51,023 bases of DNA from Glutamicibacter uratoxydans (lineage in GTDB: Bacteria; Actinomycetota; Actinomycetes; Actinomycetales; Micrococcaceae), in contig NZ_BJNY01000023.1 of NCBI RefSeq assembly GCF_006539925.1, positions 1 to 51,023 of the forward strand. Direction: 5' to 3'. How positions within the stretch are numbered: position 1 is the first letter of the stretch; the number at the start of each line of letters is the position of its first letter. Below, piece by piece: positions 41,029-49,012 of this stretch. The notes under the pieces are model-generated. The model did not search any database. It saw nothing but the letters and a program-made list of their open reading frames with translations, and was not told the origin of the DNA. The translations under genes and the position numbers were made by a program.

Positions 41029-41538
41029 GTGGATCTAGGCCAACGACAGCAGGCCTTCAACCGCCTGCAGGAGCTTCATGCCCCGTCGCTGCACCGCTAT
41101 GCGTGCTCTTTGACCAGGGACAATGCCCGCGCCCAGGACATCGTCCAGGAAACGCTGCTGAAAGTCTGGCAGCACCCGCATCTGCTTGACGAGCCGCCCG
41201 AGCAATTACGCGGCTGGCTCTTCACCGTGGCCCGAAATCTGGTGATCGACCAGTCACGCAGCGGCTACTCGCAGCATGAATTCGCGGCAGAACAGCTTCC
41301 AGAACAATCGGTGGCGGACCAAGCCGACCAGATCTTCAACGAGCTGCTGGTCAGGGAAGCGCTGTCCAGCCTGAGCGAAGACCATCGGCAAGTAGTCGTC
41401 CGCGCCTACTATTACGCGCACAGTGTTGAGCAGATTGCCGCAGACTTGGCTATCCCTTCCGGGACCGTGAAGTCGCGGCTGCACTATGGCATGAGATCGT
41501 TGAAATTGGCCTTGGAGGAAAAGGGGGTAGGGCGATGA
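41029..41538 (+). CDS. ECF-type sigma factor
   Basis: A 169-residue sigma-70 family protein of ECF size. Region 2: YACSLTRDNARAQDIVQETL and the following LRGWLFTVARNLVID. Region 4: LSEDHRQVVVRAYYYAHSVE and IAADLAIPSGTVKSRLHYGM. I chose GTG at 41029, which has GGAGG 6 nt upstream, over an in-frame ATG at 40984 without a site. Its stop overlaps the anti-sigma start (ATGA), a standard sigma/anti-sigma arrangement. Confidence 0.88.
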   Translation: MDLGQRQQAFNRLQELHAPSLHRYACSLTRDNARAQDIVQETLLKVWQHPHLLDEPPEQLRGWLFTVARNLVIDQSRSGYSQHEFAAEQLPEQSVADQADQIFNELLVREALSSLSEDHRQVVVRAYYYAHSVEQIAADLAIPSGTVKSRLHYGMRSLKLALEEKGVGR

Positions 41539-42245
41539 ACGAGCATGAATCACTGAGCGAATGGGACGCCGCCTATATGCTCGGGGCGCTGAATTCCGCA
41601 GACCGGCAGCGTTTCGAAGCGCATCTCAAGACGTGCCAGGAATGCCAGAGCTCCCTCGCCGATTTGAGCACCGTGCCGCCGATGATGGCCCGCATCGCCC
41701 CGCCGGATGACCTGCTGTCCGCCCCCGCAGTATCTGCTGTGTCGCTTCCGGCTGCCGGCGCTTCCGCGCCTGAAGCCCAGCCCACGAAAACCAAGAAGCC
41801 TGCACGGCGCAGGCTGTACTTTGCCTTGGCTGCAGTCATGCTGCTTGCCGCAGGAATAGGGCTGGGAAGCCTGGTGAACAGCGCCCCCGCGTCATCCCCG
41901 GTAGTGCAGACCCTTGCATTAACGCCTGCAACAACCCAAGACATGGCGGTCAACGTTGGATTTGAACCGAAGAAGTGGGGTACTGCGCTGACAATCAACT
42001 GCAACTATCCTCCGGCGGCCGGCTATAACAGCGCCGAGACCCAACAGAGCTATGTTCTGGTGGTCCAAAACCGCGAAGGCGACCAGAGCAAGAGCGCCAG
42101 CTGGAAGTATGTCCCCGGCCAGAATGTCACGGTGCCAGCAGCAACCTCGATGCAGCTGGATGATATTGCCGTGGTCAGCGTCCAATTGGCAGATGGCACG
42201 ACGGTATTTAGCGCTCCACTGAAACAAATTCCCAAAAATTCTTGA
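41535..42245 (+). CDS. Membrane anti-sigma factor with ZAS motif
   Basis: A 236-residue single-pass protein. Cytoplasmic zinc anti-sigma motif His30-x3-Cys34-x2-Cys37 (HLKTCQEC), one helix (about 94-114), and an extracytoplasmic domain (115-236) of RskA-like appearance. It should hold the sigma factor inactive until a surface signal triggers release. Translationally coupled to the sigma gene; the lipoprotein 94 bp downstream may be a regulated target. Confidence 0.88.
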   Translation: MNEHESLSEWDAAYMLGALNSADRQRFEAHLKTCQECQSSLADLSTVPPMMARIAPPDDLLSAPAVSAVSLPAAGASAPEAQPTKTKKPARRRLYFALAAVMLLAAGIGLGSLVNSAPASSPVVQTLALTPATTQDMAVNVGFEPKKWGTALTINCNYPPAAGYNSAETQQSYVLVVQNREGDQSKSASWKYVPGQNVTVPAATSMQLDDIAVVSVQLADGTTVFSAPLKQIPKNS

Positions 42246-42339
42246 CCGGACATTGAACCGAGGAGACCCTGTTCTCGTGTTAACTCCAGAACGGCAGCCG
42301 CGTTCCTCCCGAACGCACCGTTGGACCAAGGAGTAGCTC

Positions 42340-42858
42340 ATGAGCAAGAAACTAGCTTCCGCCGCAGCACTCGCAGCGGCCCTCATGTTGGCCGTGACCG
42401 GATGTTCGGGGCAGTCTGATGCACCATCCGCCAGCCAATCAACCTCTGGCGGCAACGGCTACGGCGCCGCAACGCCATCCAAAAGCCAGAGCGTCAATGA
42501 CACCGGCGCCATGCTGAGCACAGCAGACAGCGCTCTGGGCAAGATCGTTGTGGATCAGCGCGGAATGAGCGTGTACCAGTTCGACAAGGACACGCAGAAC
42601 TCCGGAAAATCAGCATGCACCGGTACCTGCTTGGATGCCTGGCCTCCAGTTCCTGCGACCGGGGATTCCTTGAAGAATGCCCAGGGCATCACCGGTAAAT
42701 TGGGAACCATCACCGGCACCAATGGCAAGGAGCAGCTGACCCTCAACGGCTGGCCGCTGTATTACTACGCCTCGGATTCCAAGGCCGGAGACACCAAGAG
42801 CCAGGCAGCCCAAGATGTCTGGTGGGTCCTTGATGCGAAGGGCACGCCCATCCACTAG
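42340..42858 (+). CDS. Secreted-repeat (COG4315/Lipoprotein_15) lipoprotein
   Basis: A 172-residue lipoprotein (lipobox VTGC, Cys22), a Ser/Gly/Gln-rich linker, and two copies of the secreted repeat: RGMSVYQFDKDTQNSGKSAC with CLDAWPPV (about 74-109) and LNGWPLYYYASDSKAGDTKS (about 131-150). The family has no firm function, though it is often seen next to ECF sigma/anti-sigma pairs, as here. A terminator follows. Confidence 0.88.
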   Translation: MSKKLASAAALAAALMLAVTGCSGQSDAPSASQSTSGGNGYGAATPSKSQSVNDTGAMLSTADSALGKIVVDQRGMSVYQFDKDTQNSGKSACTGTCLDAWPPVPATGDSLKNAQGITGKLGTITGTNGKEQLTLNGWPLYYYASDSKAGDTKSQAAQDVWWVLDAKGTPIH

Positions 42859-42867
42859 CCGAAACCA

Positions 42868-42914
42868 CGACAGCCCGAGCACCTTCTTCTTTACAGAAGG
42901 TTCTCGGGCTGTCG
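42868..42914. terminator. Bidirectional terminator
   Basis: CGACAGCCCGAG pairs with CTCGGGCTGTCG and, after one mismatch, ACCTTCT with AGAAGGT: about 19 paired bases. It lies between the lipoprotein gene and the convergent monooxygenase gene. Confidence 0.85.
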
Positions 42915-42934
42915 TTGCGCTTGAGGGGCGGCGG

Positions 42935-44353
42935 CTACGCCTGGGCCGCCACGCGATTGGAGATCTTGTACTTGGCAGCGCGGTGGGTTTGCTTCACGTG
43001 GTCGCCGGCGCCGAAGAGCTTGTTGCGCAGCGAGCCCTCCACATAGTCGGTCTTGTACGCGCCGCGGGCCTGCAGCTCGGGAACCACGAACTCGACGACG
43101 TCTTCGAAGGTGCCCGGGGTGATGGCGTAGGCCAGGTTGAAGCCGTCCACATCGGTGTAGTCCACCCAGTCGATGAGCTTCTCTGCGACCTCTGCGCCGG
43201 AGCCGACGGTGATCGGGCCGAAGCCGCCCACGCCGACCCATTCGGCCAGCTGGCGCACGGTCCACGGGTTGCCCTCGTCGCCGCTGGCCTTCTGGAAGGT
43301 GGCCACCGAGGACTGGATGGCATTGGACTTCACGTCGCTGCCGATGGGCTGGTCCGGGTCGAAGGTGGACAGGTCGATGCCCATCCAGCCGGAGATCAGC
43401 ACCATGGCGCCTTCGATGTCTGCATAGGACTTGTAGTCCTCATACTTCGCCTGGGCGGCCGCCGAATCCTCGGCGGTGATGATGGTCTGCATCGCGAAGA
43501 CTTTGATGTCGTAGCGGTCGCGGCCGGCGGCTTCTGCGTGGTCGCGGATCTTGGCCACGGTGGACTTGAGGATTTCCTTGGTCGGGCTGGTCACGAAGAC
43601 CGCCTCCGCGTTTTCCGCGGCGAACTTCAGGCCGCGCGGCGAGGTGCCCGCCTGGTAGATCACCGGGGTGCGCTGGGTGCTCGGTTCGGTGATGGCGATG
43701 CCCGGAACCTTGAAGTATTTGCCCTCGTGGTTGATGGAGTGCACCTTGGCAGGGTCGGTGTAGATCCCGGTTTCCTTGTCCGCCTGCACCGCGTCGTCTT
43801 CCCAGGAACCTTCGAGCAGCTTGTAGACGACCTCGAGGTATTCGTCGGCGTGGTTGTAGCGTTCGTCGTGCTCCATCTGGTCTTCCTGGCCCATGTTGCG
43901 GGCGGCCGAAGGCAGGTAGCCGGTGACGACGTTCCAGCCCACGCGGCCGTTGGTCAGGTGGTCCAGGGTGGCAAGGCGGCGGGCGAAGGGGTACGGGTGC
44001 TCATAGGCGGTGCCGGCGGTGACACCGAAGCCGAGGTTCTCGGTGACAGCGGCCATGGCGGAGACCAGCAGGAACGGGTCGTTGACCGGGGCCTGGGCGC
44101 CGGTGCGCAGCGGAGACTCGTTGGTTCCGTTGTATACGTCGTAGGTGCCCAGCACGTCGGCGATGAACAGGCCGTCGAACTTCCCCTTTTCCAGCACCTT
44201 GGCCAGGTGGGTCCAGTAGCCGATGGTCTTGTAGTCCGAGGCCTTGTCCTGCGGGTGGCGCCACAGTCCCGGAGACTGGTGGGCAACGCAGTTCATATCG
44301 AAAGCGTTGAAGAGGATTTCCCGCTGCTTTTCAGTTGGCTGGTTCTGGCTCAT
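42935..44353 (-). CDS. NtaA/SnaA/DszA-family FMN-dependent monooxygenase, SAM-controlled operon B
   Basis: A 472-residue luciferase-like flavin monooxygenase, same length as the operon A enzyme (29014) and clearly related. Marks: FIADVLGTYDVYNGTNESPL (about 62-81), NGRVGWNVVTGYLPSAARNM (about 136-155), HDERYNHADEYLEVVYKLLE and PVIYQAGTSPRGLKFAAENA. ATG at 44353 follows GGGGC; the open frame upstream overlaps the partner gene's end region. Second gene of the SAM-riboswitch operon, 41 bp after the acyl-CoA-dehydrogenase-fold gene. Likely desulfurises a sulfone, sulfonate or thioether compound with FMNH2. Confidence 0.88.
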   Translation of the reverse strand: MSQNQPTEKQREILFNAFDMNCVAHQSPGLWRHPQDKASDYKTIGYWTHLAKVLEKGKFDGLFIADVLGTYDVYNGTNESPLRTGAQAPVNDPFLLVSAMAAVTENLGFGVTAGTAYEHPYPFARRLATLDHLTNGRVGWNVVTGYLPSAARNMGQEDQMEHDERYNHADEYLEVVYKLLEGSWEDDAVQADKETGIYTDPAKVHSINHEGKYFKVPGIAITEPSTQRTPVIYQAGTSPRGLKFAAENAEAVFVTSPTKEILKSTVAKIRDHAEAAGRDRYDIKVFAMQTIITAEDSAAAQAKYEDYKSYADIEGAMVLISGWMGIDLSTFDPDQPIGSDVKSNAIQSSVATFQKASGDEGNPWTVRQLAEWVGVGGFGPITVGSGAEVAEKLIDWVDYTDVDGFNLAYAITPGTFEDVVEFVVPELQARGAYKTDYVEGSLRNKLFGAGDHVKQTHRAAKYKISNRVAAQA

Positions 44354-44394
44354 TGATGTGCCCCGTTCGTTGTGTGAAGAAAAATCTGTGGTGT

Positions 44395-45738
44395 TTACAG
44401 CCCAAAGCCCTGATGGGGCGAGGACAGGTCGCCGGTGACCGACAGGCGCTGGGGCTGGACCCCGTTGATCTCGTAGTCCCCCACGATGCGCGCCTTGTAG
44501 ATGGCCGGGTTGTGGGTGGCGATGGTGCGGGCATTGCGCCAATGCCTGTCCATATTGCAGCTGCTGCGCGTCGAAGAAGCGCCCAGCCCATCGAAGAGTT
44601 TGCTGGTGGCGCTGATGACCAGCGGCTGAACGATGGTCTGCGCGCGGTTGGCCGCCAGCTCGCAGACGGCAAAGCGCTCCTCGGCGTTCAGGTAGGGATC
44701 TGCCAGCGCCGATTCGACCTCAAGCACCGCCCCCATGACCACAGCGTCCGCGGCGAAGATCTCCGCGGAGACCTCGCCGACCAGCTGCAGCACCTGCGGT
44801 TCGCGGTGCACCGGGACCCCGGTGCCGGTGGAGAAGCTGCGGGTGCGGGCCTGCACCGAGGCGCGCATGTCGTTCAGCGCTGCACGGCCGATGCCTGCCT
44901 GCACCGCCATGAGCACCAGCTGGAAGATGGCGGCCTCCGGGTCATTGGCGTCCTCGGGCATGAAGCTGTCCACCGGAACCTGCTGGAACACGGTGCTGCC
45001 GGTGCCGGTGAGCCCCTGGCCGAACCCGTCCCAGTCATCGAGGATCTTCACCCCGCTGTGCTGGGTGGAAACCAGGGCGATCTGGCGGCCGGGAAGCTCC
45101 GGGTGCGCCACCGCCACGGTGGTCCAGTCAGCGAAGATGGTGCCGGTGCAATAGTACTTCTCGCCGTTGACCACCCATCGGCCGTCCACCTGGCTGACCT
45201 TGGTGTTCAGCGAGCCCAGGGCATTGCCGCCCTTTTCCGTGTACGCGTTGCCGATGATCTGGCCGGCGGCGATGCGGGCGACCCATTTGGCCCGCAGCTC
45301 GGCGTCTTCCAGGCGCAGCACGTCCTCGACGAAGGCAATGTGGGCGCGCCACAGCTGGCCGATGTGGGAGTCCGCCTCGGACAGCTCGATCAGTAGGCGG
45401 AAGACATCGCTGAGCCGTGCTCCGTGGCCGCCGTCGGCGACGGGCAGGCGCAGAGCGCCGAAGCGCTCGCGGTTCAGCAGCCCCACCTGTTCAAAGGGAA
45501 GGATGCGGTTGCGGTCGCGGTCCTTGGCCCCGGCGGCAATCTGGGCGAAAACCGGGCGGAAGATCGCGGCGAGGCGTTCGTAGTCTTCGTCGGCGCCGGG
45601 ACCAGGGGTGACCTTGAGCAGCTGGCGGGTTGGACGTTCCTCGGAGAATTGGTCCAGATCGAGCGCGGATCCGTTGTGGGGATTGCTCAAGGCGTTGAAA
45701 TCCAGGTCTAGGCTGTTCCCGGTTTCACCAAAAGACAT
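44395..45738 (-). CDS. Acyl-CoA-dehydrogenase-fold flavin monooxygenase (DszC/SfnB-like), operon B
   Basis: A 447-residue relative of the operon A enzyme (30435). Shared marks: LRLPVADGGHGARL, GNAYTEKGGNALGSLNTKVS, YYCTGTIFADWTTVAVAHPE and the C-terminal DRHWRNARTIATHNPAIYKA. ATG at 45738 follows AAAGAGGAC; the open frame upstream runs through the riboswitch and is not used. First gene after SAM riboswitch 2. It probably makes an S-oxygenated product that the NtaA-type partner cleaves. Confidence 0.88.
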   Translation of the reverse strand: MSFGETGNSLDLDFNALSNPHNGSALDLDQFSEERPTRQLLKVTPGPGADEDYERLAAIFRPVFAQIAAGAKDRDRNRILPFEQVGLLNRERFGALRLPVADGGHGARLSDVFRLLIELSEADSHIGQLWRAHIAFVEDVLRLEDAELRAKWVARIAAGQIIGNAYTEKGGNALGSLNTKVSQVDGRWVVNGEKYYCTGTIFADWTTVAVAHPELPGRQIALVSTQHSGVKILDDWDGFGQGLTGTGSTVFQQVPVDSFMPEDANDPEAAIFQLVLMAVQAGIGRAALNDMRASVQARTRSFSTGTGVPVHREPQVLQLVGEVSAEIFAADAVVMGAVLEVESALADPYLNAEERFAVCELAANRAQTIVQPLVISATSKLFDGLGASSTRSSCNMDRHWRNARTIATHNPAIYKARIVGDYEINGVQPQRLSVTGDLSSPHQGFGL

Positions 45739-45757
45739 GCAGAAGTCCTCTTTCTTT

Positions 45758-45840
45758 CCATCGATCCTGGCGGTAGCACCGGCCCGGTTGGGTGGTTGCT
45801 GCGGCGTCGTGGAGCCAGATCTCTCGGCCGCTCTGGATGG
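45758..45840 (-). promoter_or_regulatory. SAM riboswitch 2 (SAM-I clan)
   Basis: Minus strand: CCATC (P1), CAGAGCGGC, CGAGAGATCTGGCTC, GACGCCGCAGCAACC, hairpin CCC-AACC-GGG, CGGTGCTACCGCCAGG, ATCGATGG (P1). P2 GCGGC/GCCGC. Ends 19 nt before the monooxygenase ATG, with the ribosome site just 3' of P1. Nearly identical in its core to riboswitch 3, with which it is arranged head to head. Confidence 0.92.
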
Positions 45841-45850
45841 GTCGCTACTA

Positions 45851-45880
45851 TTTGTAGCCGTAACAATCTGCGGCGTCCAA
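45851..45880 (-). promoter_or_regulatory. Predicted promoter for SAM riboswitch 2 transcript
   Basis: TTGGAC (-35, 45880-45875) and TACAAA (-10, 45856-45851) with an 18-nt spacer. Transcription would begin almost at the aptamer's first base. Confidence 0.55.
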
Positions 45881-46071
45881 GTCCCAATGTCATATTTCGC
45901 CGTCCTGCGCACCGGAGTTGATTCACCAACTGAACAATGCTCAGCGCGATGCTCCGAAGATGCCCCATGCAGATCTCAAAGTATCGAGCAAACAGCCATT
46001 GAATGAAATAAAACACGAAATTTTCCACATATTACGCGCTGGCATCGAATATTTTTCATGTTACATCCGAT

Positions 46072-46101
46072 TTGCAATAAAAACGTTCGACACCATGTAA
46101 T
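46072..46101 (+). promoter_or_regulatory. Predicted promoter for SAM riboswitch 3 transcript
   Basis: TTGCAA (-35, 46072-46077) and TGTAAT (-10, 46096-46101) with an 18-nt spacer, a mirror of the promoter on the other side. The start would fall a few bases before the aptamer. The about 190 bp between the two promoters is AT-rich and gene-free. Confidence 0.55.
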
Positions 46102-46111
46102 GGACGTGTAA

Positions 46112-46206
46112 CCATCCCGAGCGGCCGAGAGATCTGGCTCTGTGACGCCGCAGCAACCACCGATGAACAACATGTTCACGGCCGGTGCTACCGCCAGGAC
46201 CGATGG
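46112..46206 (+). promoter_or_regulatory. SAM riboswitch 3 (SAM-I clan)
   Basis: CCATC (P1), GAGCGGC, CGAGAGATCTGGCTC, GACGCCGCAGCAACC, a longer P3 hairpin (CCG-A-TGAAC, loop, GTTCA-CGG), CCGGTGCTACCGCCAGG, CCGATGG (P1). The ribosome site GGAG (46205-46208) of the next gene begins inside the 3' strand of P1, so SAM-stabilised P1 would hide it directly. Controls the SsuBAC-like importer and the acetyl-CoA-synthetase gene. Confidence 0.93.
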
Positions 46207-46214
46207 AGATGATC

Positions 46215-47036
46215 ATGGCTACTGCCTACGCCCTGCCGCACACCGACGTCGCCGCCAGCACCTCGACGGCGCTGGACGTCAACTTTGCCAATGTCTCACG
46301 CACCTTCAGCACCAAGAAGGAATCACGCACGGTGCTGCGCGACGTCAACCTGCACATCAACGCCGGCGAGGTCGTAGTGATCCTCGGCGCCAGCGGCTGC
46401 GGAAAGTCAACGCTGCTGCGCTCGGTCTCCGGGCTGGATGCGCCATCTACAGGCATTGTCTCCACCGGTGCCCACCAGGTCGACGGCATCAATGAACTGT
46501 GCGCCGTCGCCTTCCAGGAGCCGCGCCTGCTGCCCTGGCGTTCGGTGCGCGAGAACATTGCGCTGGGGCTCGCCCCTAAAACCGAGGCGGGTGCGGGAGC
46601 CGCGCTGATCAACGAGCTGCTGGAGCTGACGGGACTGACCCACGCAGCAGAGCTGCGCCCCCGGGAAATCTCCGGCGGCATGGCGCAGCGCGTTTCCTTG
46701 GCCCGGGCACTGGCCCGCCGCCCCGGCGTGCTACTGCTCGACGAGCCCTTTGGCGCTCTGGACGCGCTGACCCGGATGAACATGCAGGACCTGCTGCTCT
46801 CGATCCACGCTTCCTTCCCCACCACCGTGCTGATGGTGACCCATGATGTGGACGAGGCGCTGAACCTGGCAGACCGCATCGTGGTGCTGGGCCGCACCGA
46901 AGACGCACCCGGTGCCACCGTCGTCGAGGATCTTGCGCTGAACGCAGCCCACCCGCGCAGCCACAGCGCCGAGGACTTCATCGCACACCGCGCACATCTG
47001 CTGCGCCTGCTGGGCGTCGACCCGGCAAATCACTAA
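46215..47036 (+). CDS. ssuB: SsuB/TauB-like ABC importer ATPase
   Basis: A 273-residue ATPase. Walker A GASGCGKST (58-66), Q-loop region AFQEPRLLPWRSVRENI (SsuB/TauB/nitrate type), signature ISGGMAQR, Walker B LLLDEPFGALD, and THDVDEA. ATG at 46215 follows GGAG at the edge of SAM riboswitch 3; upstream in-frame starts would lie inside the riboswitch. First gene of the operon ATPase, binding protein, permease, acyl-CoA synthetase. Energises sulfonate-type uptake; ligand inferred from SAM control. Confidence 0.9.
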   Translation: MATAYALPHTDVAASTSTALDVNFANVSRTFSTKKESRTVLRDVNLHINAGEVVVILGASGCGKSTLLRSVSGLDAPSTGIVSTGAHQVDGINELCAVAFQEPRLLPWRSVRENIALGLAPKTEAGAGAALINELLELTGLTHAAELRPREISGGMAQRVSLARALARRPGVLLLDEPFGALDALTRMNMQDLLLSIHASFPTTVLMVTHDVDEALNLADRIVVLGRTEDAPGATVVEDLALNAAHPRSHSAEDFIAHRAHLLRLLGVDPANH

Positions 47037-47107
47037 TACACGCACCCCTTTTTCTTCGGCTGTTCACCCCAGCCGCCGCATTCGCACGCACAATTCAAGG
47101 AATTTCT

Positions 47108-48130
47108 ATGCTTTCGACCCGTTTCACCCGTCGCACCGCACTGTCCCTGGCAGCCCTGGCAGTAGGCGCCGTGGCACTCTCCGGCTGCGCTGGCGAAAAC
47201 GCCGCAGCCTCCTCCGCAGACCAGAAGCTGTCCATCGACTTCGCCACCTACAACCCGTTGAGCCTGGTCCTCAAGGAAAAGGGCTGGCTGGATGACGCAG
47301 CCAAGCAGCAGGGCGTGAGCGTCGAATGGATCCAGTCGGCGGGATCCAACAAGGCCAACGAGGCGCTGCGCGCCGATGCGGTGCAGGTAGGCTCCACCGC
47401 AGGGTCCGCCGCCCTGCTGGCGCGGTCCAATGGCTCCCCGATCAAGACCATCGCTCTCTATTCCCAGCCGGAATGGTCGGCGCTGGTGGTGAAGAAGGAC
47501 TCGGACATCGCCTCGCCCAAGGACCTCAAGGGCAAGTCCGTGGCCGCCACCAAGGGCACCGACCCGTACTTCTTCCTGCTGCAGACTCTGAAAGAAGCCG
47601 GGCTGAGCGAAAAGGACATCACCTTGCAGAACATCCAGCACGCCGACGGCCGCACCGCGCTGTCCAACGGCTCGGTGGATGCCTGGGCCGGCCTTGACCC
47701 GATCATGGCCACCGCAGAAAAGGAAGACTCCAAGCTGGTCTACCGCAACCTAGACTTCAACACCTATGGTGCACTGAACGCCCGCGAGGACTTCATCCAG
47801 AAGAGCCCCGAGCTGGCCCAGCTGGTGGTCGACTCCTACCAGAAGGCCCGCGAATGGTCGGCAGCCCATCCTGAAGAAACCGCAGACATCCTGGCTGACG
47901 CCGCGGGCCTGGACAAGGACGTGGCGAAAACCGTCATCACCGAACGCTCCAACCTGGACGTGCCAGGCGCACCGTCCGAAGCGTTCACCACGGTGCTGAA
48001 GAACATCGGCCCGACCCTGGTGGAGAACAAGGACGTCGCCTCGCAGGACAAGGTCGACCAGGCCCTGGCCACGCTGGTTGACGGCCAGTTCGCCGCCAAG
48101 GCCGACGCCAAGAAGATCTCCGGAGAGTAA
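47108..48130 (+). CDS. ssuA: SsuA/TauA-like sulfonate-binding lipoprotein
   Basis: A 340-residue NMT1/SsuA-type binding protein with lipobox LSGC (Cys27). Typical: GWLDDAAKQQGVSVEWIQSA (about 59-78), KANEALRADAVQVGSTAGSA (about 82-101) and DLKGKSVAATKGTDPYFFLL. Family members bind aliphatic sulfonates, taurine or related anions; the exact ligand is unknown. The ATG follows AAGGAA. Confidence 0.9.
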   Translation: MLSTRFTRRTALSLAALAVGAVALSGCAGENAAASSADQKLSIDFATYNPLSLVLKEKGWLDDAAKQQGVSVEWIQSAGSNKANEALRADAVQVGSTAGSAALLARSNGSPIKTIALYSQPEWSALVVKKDSDIASPKDLKGKSVAATKGTDPYFFLLQTLKEAGLSEKDITLQNIQHADGRTALSNGSVDAWAGLDPIMATAEKEDSKLVYRNLDFNTYGALNAREDFIQKSPELAQLVVDSYQKAREWSAAHPEETADILADAAGLDKDVAKTVITERSNLDVPGAPSEAFTTVLKNIGPTLVENKDVASQDKVDQALATLVDGQFAAKADAKKISGE

Positions 48131-48135
48131 TCCCC

Positions 48136-48960
48136 ATGTCCGCGCCTCAACTTTCCACAGACCGCGCCGGCTCCCAGCGCCCCAAGAAGGCAGGGCTCGG
48201 CGAAGTGATCCTGCGCGCCCCCAAGTGGCTGCTTTCGCTCATCCTGCCGGTGGCGCTGCTGGGCATCTGGCAGTTCGTCACCACCACCGGGATCGTCGCT
48301 CCCTGGTCGCTGCCCACTCCGGGAGCGGTCATCGCCGCCGCCGGCGAGCTGCTGGAAGGCGGGGACCTGGGCAAGCACATCGGCATCTCCACCCAGCGCG
48401 TGCTGCTCGGTTTTGCCATCGGCTCGCTGCTCGGGCTTGTCTTCGGCGCGCTGGTCGGCCTGTCGAAGCTGGCCGACGCGCTGCTGAGCCTGAGCATCGG
48501 CGCGCTGCGGGCGGTGCCGTCCCTGGCCTGGGTGCCGCTGCTGGTGCTGTGGATGAAGATGGGCGAGGACTCCAAGGTCACGCTGATCATCATCGGCGCG
48601 TTCTTCCCGGTGTTCACCACCGTGTCCCTGGCCCTGCGCCATGTCGACGCGCAGCTGGTGGAGGCGGCGCGCGCCTTCGGCTTCAAGGGGCTGAAGCTGC
48701 TGCGCACGGTGCAGCTGCCTGCCGTGGTCCCCGCAATCTTCTCCGGGCTGCGCCTGGCGCTGGCCCAGGCCTGGCTGTTCCTGGTGGCCGCCGAACTGCT
48801 GGGCGCCTCCATGGGCCTGGGATTCCTGCTCACCGACTCGCAGAACAACGGGCGCATCGACCGGCTGATCCTGACCATCATCCTGCTGGCGATCTTCGGC
48901 AAGATCACCGACGCGCTCATCTCGCTGGCAGAACGCTGGGCCATCCGCCGCTGGACCTAG
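48136..48960 (+). CDS. ssuC: SsuC/TauC-like ABC permease
   Basis: A 274-residue permease with about six helices and the EAA loop EAARAFGFKGLKLLRTVQLP (about 175-194); TM1 at about 32-52. Starts 5 nt after the binding-protein stop with GGAGAG. Completes the SsuBAC-type importer. Confidence 0.92.
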   Translation: MSAPQLSTDRAGSQRPKKAGLGEVILRAPKWLLSLILPVALLGIWQFVTTTGIVAPWSLPTPGAVIAAAGELLEGGDLGKHIGISTQRVLLGFAIGSLLGLVFGALVGLSKLADALLSLSIGALRAVPSLAWVPLLVLWMKMGEDSKVTLIIIGAFFPVFTTVSLALRHVDAQLVEAARAFGFKGLKLLRTVQLPAVVPAIFSGLRLALAQAWLFLVAAELLGASMGLGFLLTDSQNNGRIDRLILTIILLAIFGKITDALISLAERWAIRRWT

Positions 48961-49012
48961 GCCCGGCGCACCGCCGAACCAACCACCTACGCAATATTCA
49001 AGGAGCCGGGCC

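Noticed and set aside
42815-44356. 513-codon plus-strand frame
   Set aside because: Antisense shadow of the operon B NtaA-family gene; no family resemblance.
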